Assembly: GCF_001306035.1 (NCBI RefSeq)
Contig: NZ_LGCM01000038.1
Location: forward strand, 62,001-126,000
Direction of reading: 5' to 3'
Length of the DNA stretch: 64,000 nucleotides
DNA from: Levilinea saccharolytica
GTDB taxonomy: Bacteria; Chloroflexota; Anaerolineae; Anaerolineales; Anaerolineaceae
The notes beneath the pieces are model-generated. The model was not told where the DNA came from, did not search any database, and saw only the letters and a program-made list of their open reading frames with translations. The position numbers and the translations under genes were made by a program. Positions 43,561 through 52,775 of this stretch are shown in pieces; positions within the stretch are counted from its first letter, which is position 1, and every line of letters starts with the position of its first letter.

Positions 43561-43809
43561 ACCGTCATTTTCCAAAGGTTTACACATATTTTTACCAAGG
43601 TTCAATCGAGGCAATTGTAAACCGGATTTGTCCAAAAATTCCTTAGAATCAGATTACAGTTTTGACAGATAAACATACCGACTGGTTGGTTTTATTATAG
43701 GGGAGTGCAGAAACCCTGCCCTGGGTGCGCAGGCACATTCCAGTCACACTTTCAGGCACATTGTGCCCGGAGCGGCGAGTTTTGCGGCTGGTGTTGGCGT
43801 GAGGACGGG

Positions 43810-44415
43810 TTAATCGGCAGGGATCATGCCCAGTTCTTCGGGGCGCACCCCCAGCCCGCCCACTTCGGCAAAGCTGAGGTGCTGCAGCGGCAGCCCACGG
43901 GCCTTCTTGAGCCGGTCGAACAGCTCCAGGTAACCGGCGGCTCCGCGCGCTTCCCAGTTCAGCCCCAGGCGGTGGGCGGCTTCCTGAACGGCCTCCACAG
44001 AGGGGCCTTCCAGTTCGGTGAACAGGCCGAAGGGCATTTCATCCACGGTGATGAGGACTTCCCCCAGGAAGTAATCTTCGCGGTATTTCTCGTACATCAC
44101 CACCACCTGATACCCCAGGGCTTCCAACAGGCCGCGGGCGGCGTCGAAATCGCTGACCTCAAACTGAATTTCGGTGCGCACGGCTACCCCTTGCTGAGGA
44201 CGGGTGGGGCCTTTGAAAGTGAGCAGGGCAGCGCGGTCTTGGCGCAGGCGCAGCACATTTTTCTGCGCCATCAGGCTGCCGTCCGGCAGGTCGAAGCGCA
44301 GGTTTTGTTCCAACATGCGGGGGTGTTCCAACACCGCCCCCGCGGCTTGCAAACGCGCGATATAGGCCGGGCGGTCGCGCAGGTAAAACTTGGCTTCGAT
44401 TTCATCTTTATTCAT
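43810..44415 (-). CDS. CYTH-domain protein (class IV adenylate cyclase / thiamine-triphosphatase family)
   Basis: 201 residues. The defining ExExK motif is at the N-terminus (E5-I-E7-A-K9 in EIEAKFYL). Then come NVLRLRQDRAALLTFKGP and RTEIQFEVSDFDAARGLLEALGYQ, and Lys/Arg-lined strands of the tunnel fold. A reaction on a nucleotide or triphosphate is expected. The ATG at 44415 overlaps the small membrane protein gene by 8 bp. It is the last gene of a four-gene operon of membrane enzymes. Confidence 0.88.
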   Translation of the reverse strand: MNKDEIEAKFYLRDRPAYIARLQAAGAVLEHPRMLEQNLRFDLPDGSLMAQKNVLRLRQDRAALLTFKGPTRPQQGVAVRTEIQFEVSDFDAARGLLEALGYQVVVMYEKYREDYFLGEVLITVDEMPFGLFTELEGPSVEAVQEAAHRLGLNWEARGAAGYLELFDRLKKARGLPLQHLSFAEVGGLGVRPEELGMIPAD

Positions 44416-44821
44416 CGGATTTTCCTTCTCGGGGTGGCTTTGATTGCACGGCAGCGATGACGAATACGAGCAGGCACAGGCTGAAAAAGGCAGCAAAGGG
44501 CGTGTTGGCGCGCGCCGCGCTGGACTGCGAAAAGAGCAGCCGGTCGGCCCAATAGGTGACGGCCATGCCCCCTGCCGTCCAATAGGCGATGCGCCGGGCG
44601 TGCCAGCCTGACCATACGCTGAAACTGGCCAGCAGCCCCGCCAGGCCCCACAGCAGGCCGGTGACGACCCCATACGGCGGGGCGGGCTGGGCGCGGTAGG
44701 CGGCCAGCAGGTCGCTGTAGAGCAGGCTTTGGTAGGCGCGCGAAAAACCGAAGAAGGCCGCCAGCGCAAACAGGGCGGCAGCCAGCCAGACCTGCCAGGT
44801 GCGCGCCCGGCGCGGCTTCAT
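44408..44821 (-). CDS. small four-helix membrane protein
   Basis: 137 residues, three to four predicted membrane segments (LAAALFALAAFFGF, VVTGLLWGLAGLLASFSVW, TAGGMAVTYWADRLLF, and FFSLCLLVFVIAAV). The ATG at 44821 overlaps the stop of the GT-C-like gene (ATGA), so it is translationally coupled. I do not recognise the family; it may be a partner of the GT-C-like enzyme. Confidence 0.7.
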   Translation of the reverse strand: MKPRRARTWQVWLAAALFALAAFFGFSRAYQSLLYSDLLAAYRAQPAPPYGVVTGLLWGLAGLLASFSVWSGWHARRIAYWTAGGMAVTYWADRLLFSQSSAARANTPFAAFFSLCLLVFVIAAVQSKPPREGKSDE

Positions 44822-47088
44822 TCCTGCCACCGCACTTCCCATAGGTGCACATGGGCGGGTTCGCCGTCGTGCAGGCTGCGCACATCCAGCCACAGGGCGG
44901 CGGGGGTGTAGGCCTGGTTAAAGCGCAGGCTGACCCAGCGCGGGTTGGGGTCGTCGGCGGCGGAGATCTGCTGCTGGGCCAATACCTGCCCGGCGGCGTC
45001 CACCAGGGTGGCGGTCACTTCGGTGGCGGTTCCGCCGATGCGCGCTTCAACGCCGGAGAGGCGGATTTGCTCATTCATGGTAATTTGCAGGCGCAGGGGG
45101 TTGGCTTCCAGGGTGCGCACCAGGGTGTTCTCGTCGCCGTCGAAAAGCTGGCCGATTTCGCCCATATCCAGATAGGAATAGCGCACAGGCAGGGTCAGGC
45201 CGCCCAGGCGGATTTCACCTTCGCGCAGGGCCTGGCGCGCCTGGCGTTCCGATTCCAAAATCTCTTGGATATTGTCGGCGTAGCGCAGGCGCACAAAGTA
45301 GAAGCCAGTCAACCCGTCGGGGGTGGGTACGGTTTTCTCCACGCGCACATCGGTGAACTTGGGGTTGGCGTTCACCATTTTAAACTCCTGCGGGATCATC
45401 ACAAACACAGTCTGCTCGTCCAGCGGCTGAATTTCATATAAATAGCCCTCAATGCTGCCCATCTGGTAGGGCAGATCCTCTGGGTAGAAGAAGCGCAGAA
45501 TGGTGTCGGTACCGTTGGCCCAGGAGGGTGAAACGATCAGGCGCGCGCCGGGGTTTTGGTTCTGATATTCGTCAATGGCGGCTACCAATTGCTTGGCTCC
45601 ATACTGCATACCGCCCAGGCCGTAATCACGGAACCACAGCGGGCCGTTGACCAATGCGTCGCGCAGCATGTACACGTTAACCCCCGCCAGGAGGGCAAAA
45701 GTCAGGACGGCCAGAGCGGTGCGCGGCACGCGCCAGCGCTTCTCGATCCATTGGAGCAGCAGGCACAGGCCCAGGCCGCTGAGCAAGGCGGCCGGAATGA
45801 CCATCACCAGGGCGCGGGTAATGCCCAGCGCCACCAGGGCGGCCCCGCTGGGCGCGGCCAGCAGCACCAGCAGCAGCGCGCGGTGGGGGGCTGAGCGGAT
45901 CTTCCACAGGGCGGCGCCCAGACCCACCAGCAGGAAGGGCAGGGTAAAGCGCAGCAGGTGGCCGTAGCCTTTCATGGTGTGCCGCTCCAAATCAACTGTG
46001 TTGGGCAGATACCAGTACATGGGGTTCAGGCCGCGGGCGTATTCGCTGAAGAACTGCCCCAGCTTGGCGCTGAGCGAGATGGGCTGGATCCAGTAGGAAT
46101 TGAGCACGCGCAGATGGTTGAGATTCTCGGTGGGGTGAGCCAGCTGAAAACGCAGCAGCGGCAGGGCCAGCAGCAGGGTGAGCAGAAAAGCCCAGCCCAC
46201 CCATTTGCGCTGCTGCCAATGATAGGCGGCGTCGCTGAGCAGCAGGAACACGGCGGCCAGCCCAATGGCCAGGCGGGTGGGGGCGTAGCTGTAAAAGGTC
46301 AGCGCGCCCATCAGCGCCGCCAGCAGCAGGGCGCGGGGATGGCCGGTGCGGTAGCGCAGATAGTAATAGACGAAGCCCGCCAGGAAGGTGACCGCCAGGC
46401 TGGTTTCGAAGGCGGTGCGGGAATGCAGGAACCAGGCGGGGGTGATGGACAGCAGCAGCGCGCCCGCCCAGGCGTGCGGCAGGTGGAACACCCGCCGCAG
46501 CGTCAGCGCCACCCACAGGCAGGCCAGCACCGAAAGCAGGGCGGGAACGCCGCGGGTGATCCAGATGGCTTTGCCCAGCAGGAGATAGGGCAGCACCTGC
46601 ACGTACACCGACAGGCTGAGGTTGTACTGGTAGCTGTTGAGGAAATAGGTGGGCAGCAGGATCTTATCGGAGCCGCGCAGGCCGTCGCGCAGGAAATCCT
46701 GCGCCAGCACGGTTTGCACGGCCTCATCGGTGAAGAAATAGATGGGGTATTGCTCCAGGCCGATGAAGCGGGTCAGCAGATAAACCGCCAGGGTCAGGCC
46801 GAGCAGACCGAATTCCAGGTGTTTTTCGGCCCCGGCGCGCTGCACCCAGGCAGACACGCGCTGCACCCCGGCCGCCAGGGCCTCCCAGGCGGCGCTGAAC
46901 ACATGCGGCCTGTCGGGCTCGGCCTGGGCCTGCACGGCCAGCCCATCGGGGGTGTCTTCGGCCTCCAGGGTCACGCGCACCCGCGTGCCGGGGGGGGCTT
47001 GAATGAGCAGGCGCACGCGCGCACGCCCCGCGGCCAGCTCCACAGCTTCGGGTTCGGTTGAGTCTTGGGAAGGCGGCTTGGGGTTCAT
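44818..47088 (-). CDS. GT-C-type glycosyltransferase-like membrane protein (GT39/ArnT-like)
   Basis: 756 residues with a hydrophilic N-terminus (1-105), about 10-12 membrane segments (105-475) and a C-terminal extramembrane domain (about 480-756). The first loop has FFTDEAVQTVLAQDFLRDG, the DE-type motif of GT39/PMT enzymes that use lipid-linked sugars. ATG at 47088 has GGGGTGA just upstream; an in-frame GTG at 47097 is possible. A TATAAT on the - strand at 47104-47109 has no -35. It may mannosylate or glycosylate surface material. Confidence 0.8.
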   Translation of the reverse strand: MNPKPPSQDSTEPEAVELAAGRARVRLLIQAPPGTRVRVTLEAEDTPDGLAVQAQAEPDRPHVFSAAWEALAAGVQRVSAWVQRAGAEKHLEFGLLGLTLAVYLLTRFIGLEQYPIYFFTDEAVQTVLAQDFLRDGLRGSDKILLPTYFLNSYQYNLSLSVYVQVLPYLLLGKAIWITRGVPALLSVLACLWVALTLRRVFHLPHAWAGALLLSITPAWFLHSRTAFETSLAVTFLAGFVYYYLRYRTGHPRALLLAALMGALTFYSYAPTRLAIGLAAVFLLLSDAAYHWQQRKWVGWAFLLTLLLALPLLRFQLAHPTENLNHLRVLNSYWIQPISLSAKLGQFFSEYARGLNPMYWYLPNTVDLERHTMKGYGHLLRFTLPFLLVGLGAALWKIRSAPHRALLLVLLAAPSGAALVALGITRALVMVIPAALLSGLGLCLLLQWIEKRWRVPRTALAVLTFALLAGVNVYMLRDALVNGPLWFRDYGLGGMQYGAKQLVAAIDEYQNQNPGARLIVSPSWANGTDTILRFFYPEDLPYQMGSIEGYLYEIQPLDEQTVFVMIPQEFKMVNANPKFTDVRVEKTVPTPDGLTGFYFVRLRYADNIQEILESERQARQALREGEIRLGGLTLPVRYSYLDMGEIGQLFDGDENTLVRTLEANPLRLQITMNEQIRLSGVEARIGGTATEVTATLVDAAGQVLAQQQISAADDPNPRWVSLRFNQAYTPAALWLDVRSLHDGEPAHVHLWEVRWQE

Positions 47089-47133
47089 GGGCGTCACCCC
47101 ATGATTATAGCATGAGCAGGCAGACGCGGCCTT

Positions 47134-48282
47134 TTAGGGCAGGGGGTCGGGATATTCGTAACCGATTTTGGCCTGGCGGGCGGCAAAATCTTTCACCAGG
47201 TGGCCGGGCTCCACCCACAGCCCATATTCCGCGCCGGTGGCCTGATTGGGCACATTGGGACGCGCCACATTGACGGTGACAAAATTGCTGATGAGCACCA
47301 GGGCGGCCAGCCCCAGCAGCCAGCGGCGCTTGTGGGGCAGGGTGACGCCCAGCAGCAGCATCCAAAAGGGCAGGGTCGGTAGCAGGTAAGAGATTTCAGT
47401 GGGGATTTGGTAGAAAAAGGCCTCGTAAGCCAAAACGCCCGCCAGCCCCAGCCAGCCCAGGGCGGCGTTTGGCAGGCTTTTGCCGCGGCGCACCAGCCGG
47501 AGAAGGGCGGCAGCGCCCACAAAGACCAGGGCCAGGAAGCCGGGCAGGCTCCAGAAGATGACATTTTTGTAGCCAAAGCGCCCCAGGCGCAGCGGCAGCG
47601 ACCAGAAGGTCTCGTCGCCGACGGTGGGTTTGAGGAAACGCCAGCTCCATTCTACAAAATCGGCGGTGGGCAGGTAGCACAGCACCGCCACCAGCGCGGC
47701 GGCAGCCCCTGCGCCCACGGCCTGTTTGCGTTGGCTGCGTTGGGTAATGAACACGAACAGCAGCACCGCGGCGATGACCAGACCGGTGGAAATGCGCGAC
47801 CCCACCGCCAGCCCCAGGGCAATGCCCGCGAAGAGTGGGCGCTGATCCAAGAGCAGGTAGAAGCCCAGGAAGGCGAAACCCAGCGCCCAGAAGTAGTCAA
47901 TGGTGCTGGCGGCGCTGACCCAGGTGTAAGGATGGACGGCCATGATCAGGGTGAGCAGCTCGGCCTGTTCCAACTGGAAGCGGCGGGCGACGGCCAAAAA
48001 GCTGCCCAGGAACACCAGAGCCATGCACAGACTGCCCAAATTGGTCAGCAGGCTGCCGCCCAGGGTGTTGAGGATCAGCGTCATGGTTTCATGCACCAGG
48101 AAGCCGGGGCTGCGAGAGGGGACGTAATCGAGAGTTTTGACGAAATGCTTACCGGCCCATACCACACCGTGGGCGTCGTAATCGCTGCCGTAGCCAAAAA
48201 AGATGAGGGGGAAGTACAGCACCGCGGCCAAAACCAACACGCGGTAGCGTTTGAGCCAGATCATCCAGGGGCTTGCCGTCAT
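47134..48282 (-). CDS. GT-C-like integral membrane protein
   Basis: 382 residues, about ten membrane segments. After the first segment is YGSDYDAHGVVWAGKHFV, an acidic loop like that of GT-C glycosyltransferases, then YVPSRSPGFLVHE, a motif shared by dolichyl-phosphate-mannose-mannosyltransferase-like proteins. The ATG at 48282 follows GAAGGAAAG; a longer in-frame start to 48507 runs into the terminator region. It is the first gene of the unit that continues with the GT39-like, small membrane and CYTH genes. Confidence 0.75.
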   Translation of the reverse strand: MTASPWMIWLKRYRVLVLAAVLYFPLIFFGYGSDYDAHGVVWAGKHFVKTLDYVPSRSPGFLVHETMTLILNTLGGSLLTNLGSLCMALVFLGSFLAVARRFQLEQAELLTLIMAVHPYTWVSAASTIDYFWALGFAFLGFYLLLDQRPLFAGIALGLAVGSRISTGLVIAAVLLFVFITQRSQRKQAVGAGAAAALVAVLCYLPTADFVEWSWRFLKPTVGDETFWSLPLRLGRFGYKNVIFWSLPGFLALVFVGAAALLRLVRRGKSLPNAALGWLGLAGVLAYEAFFYQIPTEISYLLPTLPFWMLLLGVTLPHKRRWLLGLAALVLISNFVTVNVARPNVPNQATGAEYGLWVEPGHLVKDFAARQAKIGYEYPDPLP

Positions 48283-48357
48283 GACTTTCCTTCGAGTACC
48301 CAAAGCGGCAGGGCTGCTTGGGGGCATGGTTTGATGGGGGTGATTATAGCACAGCCC

Positions 48358-48390
48358 AAAAGCAGACGCCCCGCGGGAGGGGACGTCTGT
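48358..48390 (-). terminator. rho-independent terminator of the thrC unit
   Basis: On the - strand CAGACG / CGTCTG plus a CCCC / GGGG inner stem (one bulge) is followed by TTTT, directly after thrC. Confidence 0.75.
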
Positions 48391-48413
48391 GCTGGGGTCG
48401 TGTGGATGAAGGG

Positions 48414-49619
48414 CTAGTGGGCGAATTCTTCGGGGAAGCTGGATTCGAGATATTTCAGCCCCGTGCCGGTGTTGAGCAGCAGCACGCGCTCGTCGGGGCG
48501 CACCCATTGGCGGCGCTGGAGGATTTGCAGGGCGGCCAGGGTGGCGGCGCCTTCGGGGGCCACAAACAGCCCTTCGGCGGTAGCTAAATGGCGCTGGGCG
48601 GCGAGGATGTCGCTGTCGGAGACGGCCACGGCCGTTCCGCCGCTTTCGCGCAGGGTTTCCAGAATCAGCCGGTCAGCGAAGCTCTTGGGCACGCGCAGGC
48701 CGGAAGCCAGAGTCTGCGCACCCTGCCACATTTGGCAGGTGTCGGCGTTTTCTTCAAAGGCTTTCACCACTGGCGCGCAGCCGTCAGCCTGCACGGCCAC
48801 CATGCGCGGGAAGGATTTGGTTTCCAGCCAGCCCAGGGCTTCCAGCTCCTTGAGGGCTTTCCAAATGCCCACCAGGCCCGTGCCGCCGCCGGTGGGGTAA
48901 AGGATCACGTCCGGAAGCTGCCAGCCCAGGCTTTCGGCAATTTCCAGGCCCATGACCTTTTTGCCTTCCAGGCGGTACGGCTCTTTAAAGGTAGAAACGT
49001 CGAACCAGCCTTCGTCGCGGGCGCGCGCCCCGGCCAAAGCGGCGGCGTCGCTGATCAGGCCGTCCACCAGGTGCACTTCGGCGCCGGTGATGCGCGTTTC
49101 CAGCATGTTGGCCTGGGGGGTATCTTTGGGCATATACACGGCGGCCTGCATGCCCGCCCGGCTGGCATAGGCAGCCATGGCCCCGCCGGCGTTTCCGGCG
49201 GTGGGGATAATCACGCGCTCCACGCCCAGCTCATGCGCTTTCGAGATGGCCCCGGCCAAACCGCGCGCCTTGAAGCTGCCGGTGGGGTTGAGACTTTCAT
49301 CTTTTAAGAGCAGGTGCGGCATGCCAATGTGGGCTCCCAGGCGGGGCAGACACAGCAGGGGGGAATCGCCTTCGCCCAGGCTGACAATTTTGGCGGGGTC
49401 AAACACCGGCAGCAGCTCGGCCCAGCGCCACATGCCCCGCGGGCGGGCAGCCAGGGCGTCGCGGTCGGTGTGACGGCGCACACTTTCCAGGTCGTAATAC
49501 GAGACCAGAGGGCCGCGGCAGTCGGGACAGAAGGTTTGCAGTTGGTGGGGGTCGAAGACCCGCTTACACTGGGGACATTCCAGACGCAGAAGGTAGGAGC
49601 GGTGGGTGGGATGGGCCAT
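48414..49619 (-). CDS. thrC: threonine synthase
   Basis: 401-residue PLP enzyme making threonine from phosphohomoserine. An N-terminal zinc-ribbon-like segment (CPQCKRVFD, then CPDCRGPL) is followed by the PLP-lysine region ESLNPTGSFKARGLAGA. The phosphate-binding loop is PTAGNAGGAMAAYAS, then YPTGGGTGLVGIWKAL. This is the short type found with zinc ribbons. It lies 9 bp after a CheY-like gene, so the two are co-transcribed. Confidence 0.9.
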   Translation of the reverse strand: MAHPTHRSYLLRLECPQCKRVFDPHQLQTFCPDCRGPLVSYYDLESVRRHTDRDALAARPRGMWRWAELLPVFDPAKIVSLGEGDSPLLCLPRLGAHIGMPHLLLKDESLNPTGSFKARGLAGAISKAHELGVERVIIPTAGNAGGAMAAYASRAGMQAAVYMPKDTPQANMLETRITGAEVHLVDGLISDAAALAGARARDEGWFDVSTFKEPYRLEGKKVMGLEIAESLGWQLPDVILYPTGGGTGLVGIWKALKELEALGWLETKSFPRMVAVQADGCAPVVKAFEENADTCQMWQGAQTLASGLRVPKSFADRLILETLRESGGTAVAVSDSDILAAQRHLATAEGLFVAPEGAATLAALQILQRRQWVRPDERVLLLNTGTGLKYLESSFPEEFAH

Positions 49620-49628
49620 CTTTTTTCC

Positions 49629-50009
49629 TTATTTAAAGTCGGATAAAAAGCTTTGGACACGCGTCCACAACTCGCGAATGTGAATGGGTTTGCTCATATA
49701 AACATCACAACCAGCCTGCAGGGCCTTTTCCACCGCGCCGCGCAGGGTGTCGGCGCTGATGGCAATGACGGGCACATCCCGCAGTTTGGGGTTGGAACTG
49801 GCTCGCAGCTGGCGGACGACCTCATAGCCTAACACATCGGGGAGATGAATATCCAGCAAGATCAGGTTGGGGAGGGTCTCTTGGGCGGCGGCAATGCCTT
49901 CCATGCCGGTTTCCGCGCCCACGAAATTATAGCCAATGGCTTCCAGGGCCTGCTGCACCAGTAGGCGGTGTTCGGCTTCATCTTCAATGTAGAGGACGGT
50001 TGGGTTCAA
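49629..50009 (-). CDS. CheY-like single-domain response regulator
   Basis: 126 residues, receiver domain only. Acidic E9/D10/E11, phosphoacceptor D53 (LLDIHLPD), S85 in AISAD and K107 in MSKPI are present, and the pattern is DivK-like. No output domain. It starts with TTG at 50009 with GGAAA upstream. It precedes thrC; no histidine kinase is near. Confidence 0.87.
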   Translation of the reverse strand: MNPTVLYIEDEAEHRLLVQQALEAIGYNFVGAETGMEGIAAAQETLPNLILLDIHLPDVLGYEVVRQLRASSNPKLRDVPVIAISADTLRGAVEKALQAGCDVYMSKPIHIRELWTRVQSFLSDFK

Positions 50010-50053
50010 ATCGGCTTTCCTTTTGCGTCTGACATGGGCCCCTACCCAATTTG

Positions 50054-50082
50054 ATCATATCAAGGTTATCAAAATCTGACAA
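50054..50082 (-). promoter_or_regulatory. promoter for the CheY-like/thrC unit
   Basis: On the - strand: TTGTCA (complement of 50077-50082), 17-bp spacer, TATGAT (complement of 50054-50059). Confidence 0.65.
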
Positions 50083-50108
50083 CCTCAAAAGCGCCCGCGC
50101 GCCTTTGC

Positions 50109-50136
50109 TTGACACTACGCGAAAGTCGGATATACT
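50109..50136 (+). promoter_or_regulatory. promoter for the Thr/Pro-rich anchored protein gene
   Basis: TTGACA (50109-50114), 16-bp spacer, TATACT (50131-50136). Divergent from the promoter at 50054-50082. Predicted start about 50143; the leader is about 119 nt. Confidence 0.7.
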
Positions 50137-50261
50137 GGCAGAAGACAGATTGTATGTCCATTTTTGGGTGCAGCAGATCTGGCGTAGATCTTGCACAGGT
50201 TCTGATCATTGTAGACGAATGCGGCGGCGCGACCGGTGCAAATTAGCCAGGAGGGAAAGCC

Positions 50262-50735
50262 ATGAAGATAACCATCTGGGACATTCTCACCATTCTGACC
50301 TTGTTTGTGCTGGTTGGGGTGGTGGTTGTTGTGCTTCAGATCATGGTCAATCCATACACAGCCATCAACCCGTTTAAGCCGCCCACGCTGCCGCCCACGA
50401 TTGCCATCCCCACTTCCACGGCCACGCTGCGCGCGCTGCCGCCCACCTGGACCCCCGAAGGCTTCACCGGCGAGCAGCCGGCGGTGGCTGGCCCGGGCGT
50501 CACCCTGGCGCCCAGCTCCACCCTTCCGGCCACGGCGACTGGCTTCACCCTGCCCACCTTCACCCCCACGTTCACGGTGACCAACACGCCCACCAACACG
50601 CCTACCATCACCCAGACTCCGACGGTCACCAATACCCCCACGCGCACGCGCACGCCGCGCCCCACCAAAACTCGGACGCCCAAGCCGCCCACCAATACAC
50701 CGGTAACCCCCACGGATGCGCCGCCCGGCCCCTAA
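50262..50735 (+). CDS. membrane-anchored Thr/Pro-rich protein
   Basis: 157 residues. One N-terminal membrane span (about 9-30) is followed by an extracytoplasmic Thr/Pro-rich stalk with TNTP, TPT and Arg/Lys-Pro-Thr repeats, likely O-glycosylated or wall-spanning. No catalytic domain. AGGAGGG is 6 nt before the ATG. Unknown function. Confidence 0.7.
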   Translation: MKITIWDILTILTLFVLVGVVVVVLQIMVNPYTAINPFKPPTLPPTIAIPTSTATLRALPPTWTPEGFTGEQPAVAGPGVTLAPSSTLPATATGFTLPTFTPTFTVTNTPTNTPTITQTPTVTNTPTRTRTPRPTKTRTPKPPTNTPVTPTDAPPGP

Positions 50736-50850
50736 GGCTGGAGCGCGTCCGCTGGCTGTGCTGGCTGTCCTCTTGCATCCCTGATATCCCGTATCCATCC
50801 TCCCCTGGGACGCCTGTCCTGGGGGAACCATTCAAAATTGAGACCTGCGT

Positions 50851-51171
50851 ATGCCTGAACAGATCACCCAAGAGATTTTTGAACACCTGGTGGCCCTGGC
50901 CGCCCTGGAACTGAACCCCGACGAGGCCGAATATCTGCGGGGAGAGCTGAACCACCAGCTGGCCGCCATTCAGGAACTGAGCGCCATCCCGCTGGACGCT
51001 GACATCCCTGCCAGCTTACATGGGGTGCCCTTCCCGGTGGAGGTGCGCCAGGGCCTGCGCCAGGACGAATGGCAGCCCTACCCCGAACCTCAGACCATTT
51101 TAAAACAGGCGCCTGAGACCAGCGACGGCTACATCGTTGTGCCCGACATCCCCCACACCACTCTGGAATAA
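50851..51171 (+). CDS. gatC: aspartyl/glutamyl-tRNA amidotransferase subunit C
   Basis: 106 residues. A small helper subunit of GatCAB, which converts Glu-tRNA(Gln) to Gln-tRNA(Gln). The pattern HLVALAALELNPDEAEYLRGELN and a late VVPDIPHTTLE are typical. It opens the gat cluster and ends 6 bp before gatA. Confidence 0.88.
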   Translation: MPEQITQEIFEHLVALAALELNPDEAEYLRGELNHQLAAIQELSAIPLDADIPASLHGVPFPVEVRQGLRQDEWQPYPEPQTILKQAPETSDGYIVVPDIPHTTLE

Positions 51172-51177
51172 TCCCTT

Positions 51178-52767
51178 ATGGAACTTTGTGATTTATCAGC
51201 CTATGAAATTGCGCAGCATGTGCGCAGCCAAAAAGCCACGGCGGTTCAGGTTCTAGAATCCTGCCTGGAGCGCATCCAGAAAGTGGACGGCCGCCCCGGC
51301 GCCCTGGATGCGGGGGAACTGACCGCGGAAGATCGGCTCCGCGTGCACGCCTTCATCACCCTGACAGAGGAGCGCGCCCGCGCCCAGGCCGAAGAAGTGG
51401 ACCGCAAGGTGGCGGCGGGTGAAGATCCCGGCCTTTTGGCGGGCGTGCCGGTGAGCATTAAGGACATTTTCTGCGTGCAGGGCACGCCCTCCACGGCGGC
51501 CTCACGCATTTTGGCCAACTTCGTGTCCCCCTACACGGCCACTTCGGTGGCGCGCATGGAGGAACAAGGCGCTTTGGTTTTGGGTAAGGTCAATCTGGAT
51601 GAGTTCACTTACGGCTCGTCCAACGAATCCAGCGCGTTTCAGCCCTGCCCGCGCAACCCTTGGAACCTGAATCACGTGGTGGGCGGCTCCTCGGGCGGCA
51701 GCGCGGCTTCGGTGGCGGCTGGCGAGGTGGCCCTGTCTTTGGGCACGGATACGGCCGGCTCCATCCGCCAACCGGCGGCCTTTTGCGGGGTGGTGGGCCT
51801 CAAACCCACCTACGGGCGCGTTTCGCGTTACGGCCTGATCGCTTTTGGCTCCTCGCTGGATTGCCCCGGCCCCATGGCGCGGGACGTGACCGACGCGGCC
51901 ATGATGCTGCAAACCATCGCCGGGCCAGACCCCAAAGACGCCACATCTGCCACCGTGCCGGTTCCGGATTACATAGAAGCGTTAGAAGAGGGCGTGCAGG
52001 GGCTGCGCATTGGCCTTTCGCCGGATTACTTCCGCATTGCCATTCCCGACGCGCGCACGGGCAAATATCACACCGAGCCGGTTCCGGCGGAGTTTGAACA
52101 GGCTGTGCTGCGGGCGGCACAGGTGTTGGCGGAGATGGGCGCGGAGATCATCGAAGATGTGCCCATGCCCAACGCGCGCTACGGCATTCCGGCTTACTTC
52201 GTCATCAGCCGCGTGGAAGCGGCTTCAAACCTGCACCGCTTTGACGGGGTCAAATACGGCTACCGCACCCAGCGCACCCCTGCCGATCTGCGCGACCTGT
52301 ACCGCAAGACCCGCGCCGAGGGCTTCGGCTTGCAGCCCAAGCTGCGCATTCTGATGGGTATGTACGTTTCAGCGGCGCAGTATTCCGAGCAGTATTACCA
52401 GCGCGCGCTGCGTGTGCGCACCCTCATCCGCCGCGACTTTGATCAGGCCTTTGACCCTGACGGCGCGGTCTACGTGGACGCGCTGCTGACCCCCACCACG
52501 CCCACCCCGGCTTTCCCGTTGGAAGCGGTGTACGGCGATTCGGTGATGATGCAGTACGCCGACCAACTGACCGTGCCCGCCAACCACGCCGGCATTCCGG
52601 GCGTTTCGCTGCCCGGCGGGCTGACCGCCGAGGGTCTGCCGATTGGTATTCAGCTTTTGGGGCCGGATTTCCGCGAGGATACCCTGCTGCGCATTGGCCG
52701 TGCGTATGAAGTGGCCACGCAGGACGACCCCTGGCGGCAGGAAGAGCCGCAGAGCGCGCACCTGTAG
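51178..52767 (+). CDS. gatA: aspartyl/glutamyl-tRNA amidotransferase subunit A
   Basis: 529-residue amidase subunit that releases ammonia from glutamine. The amidase signature GGSSGGSAASVAAGEVALSLGTDTAGSIRQPAAFCG carries the Ser-cisSer-Lys triad when read with the earlier PVSIKDIF Lys. A small insert (about residues 275-300) is present. Normal GatA length is about 480-490, so this one is somewhat long. Confidence 0.93.
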   Translation: MELCDLSAYEIAQHVRSQKATAVQVLESCLERIQKVDGRPGALDAGELTAEDRLRVHAFITLTEERARAQAEEVDRKVAAGEDPGLLAGVPVSIKDIFCVQGTPSTAASRILANFVSPYTATSVARMEEQGALVLGKVNLDEFTYGSSNESSAFQPCPRNPWNLNHVVGGSSGGSAASVAAGEVALSLGTDTAGSIRQPAAFCGVVGLKPTYGRVSRYGLIAFGSSLDCPGPMARDVTDAAMMLQTIAGPDPKDATSATVPVPDYIEALEEGVQGLRIGLSPDYFRIAIPDARTGKYHTEPVPAEFEQAVLRAAQVLAEMGAEIIEDVPMPNARYGIPAYFVISRVEAASNLHRFDGVKYGYRTQRTPADLRDLYRKTRAEGFGLQPKLRILMGMYVSAAQYSEQYYQRALRVRTLIRRDFDQAFDPDGAVYVDALLTPTTPTPAFPLEAVYGDSVMMQYADQLTVPANHAGIPGVSLPGGLTAEGLPIGIQLLGPDFREDTLLRIGRAYEVATQDDPWRQEEPQSAHL

Positions 52768-52775
52768 GCCGGGCT

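Noticed and set aside
47104-47109. TATAAT on the - strand just before the GT39-like gene
   Set aside because: No -35 within 15-19 bp, and the gene lies 45 bp after its operon neighbour, so an own promoter is not supported.
48343-48348. TATAAT on the - strand upstream of the first GT-C-like gene
   Set aside because: No matching -35, and the terminator of thrC occupies that position. It may be a real -10 but cannot be supported.
50560-50720. Repetitive DNA in the Thr/Pro-rich protein gene, considered as a repeat array
   Set aside because: The repeats are irregular codons for TNTP/TPT in one frame with no spacers, so it is coding low complexity and not a CRISPR or satellite.
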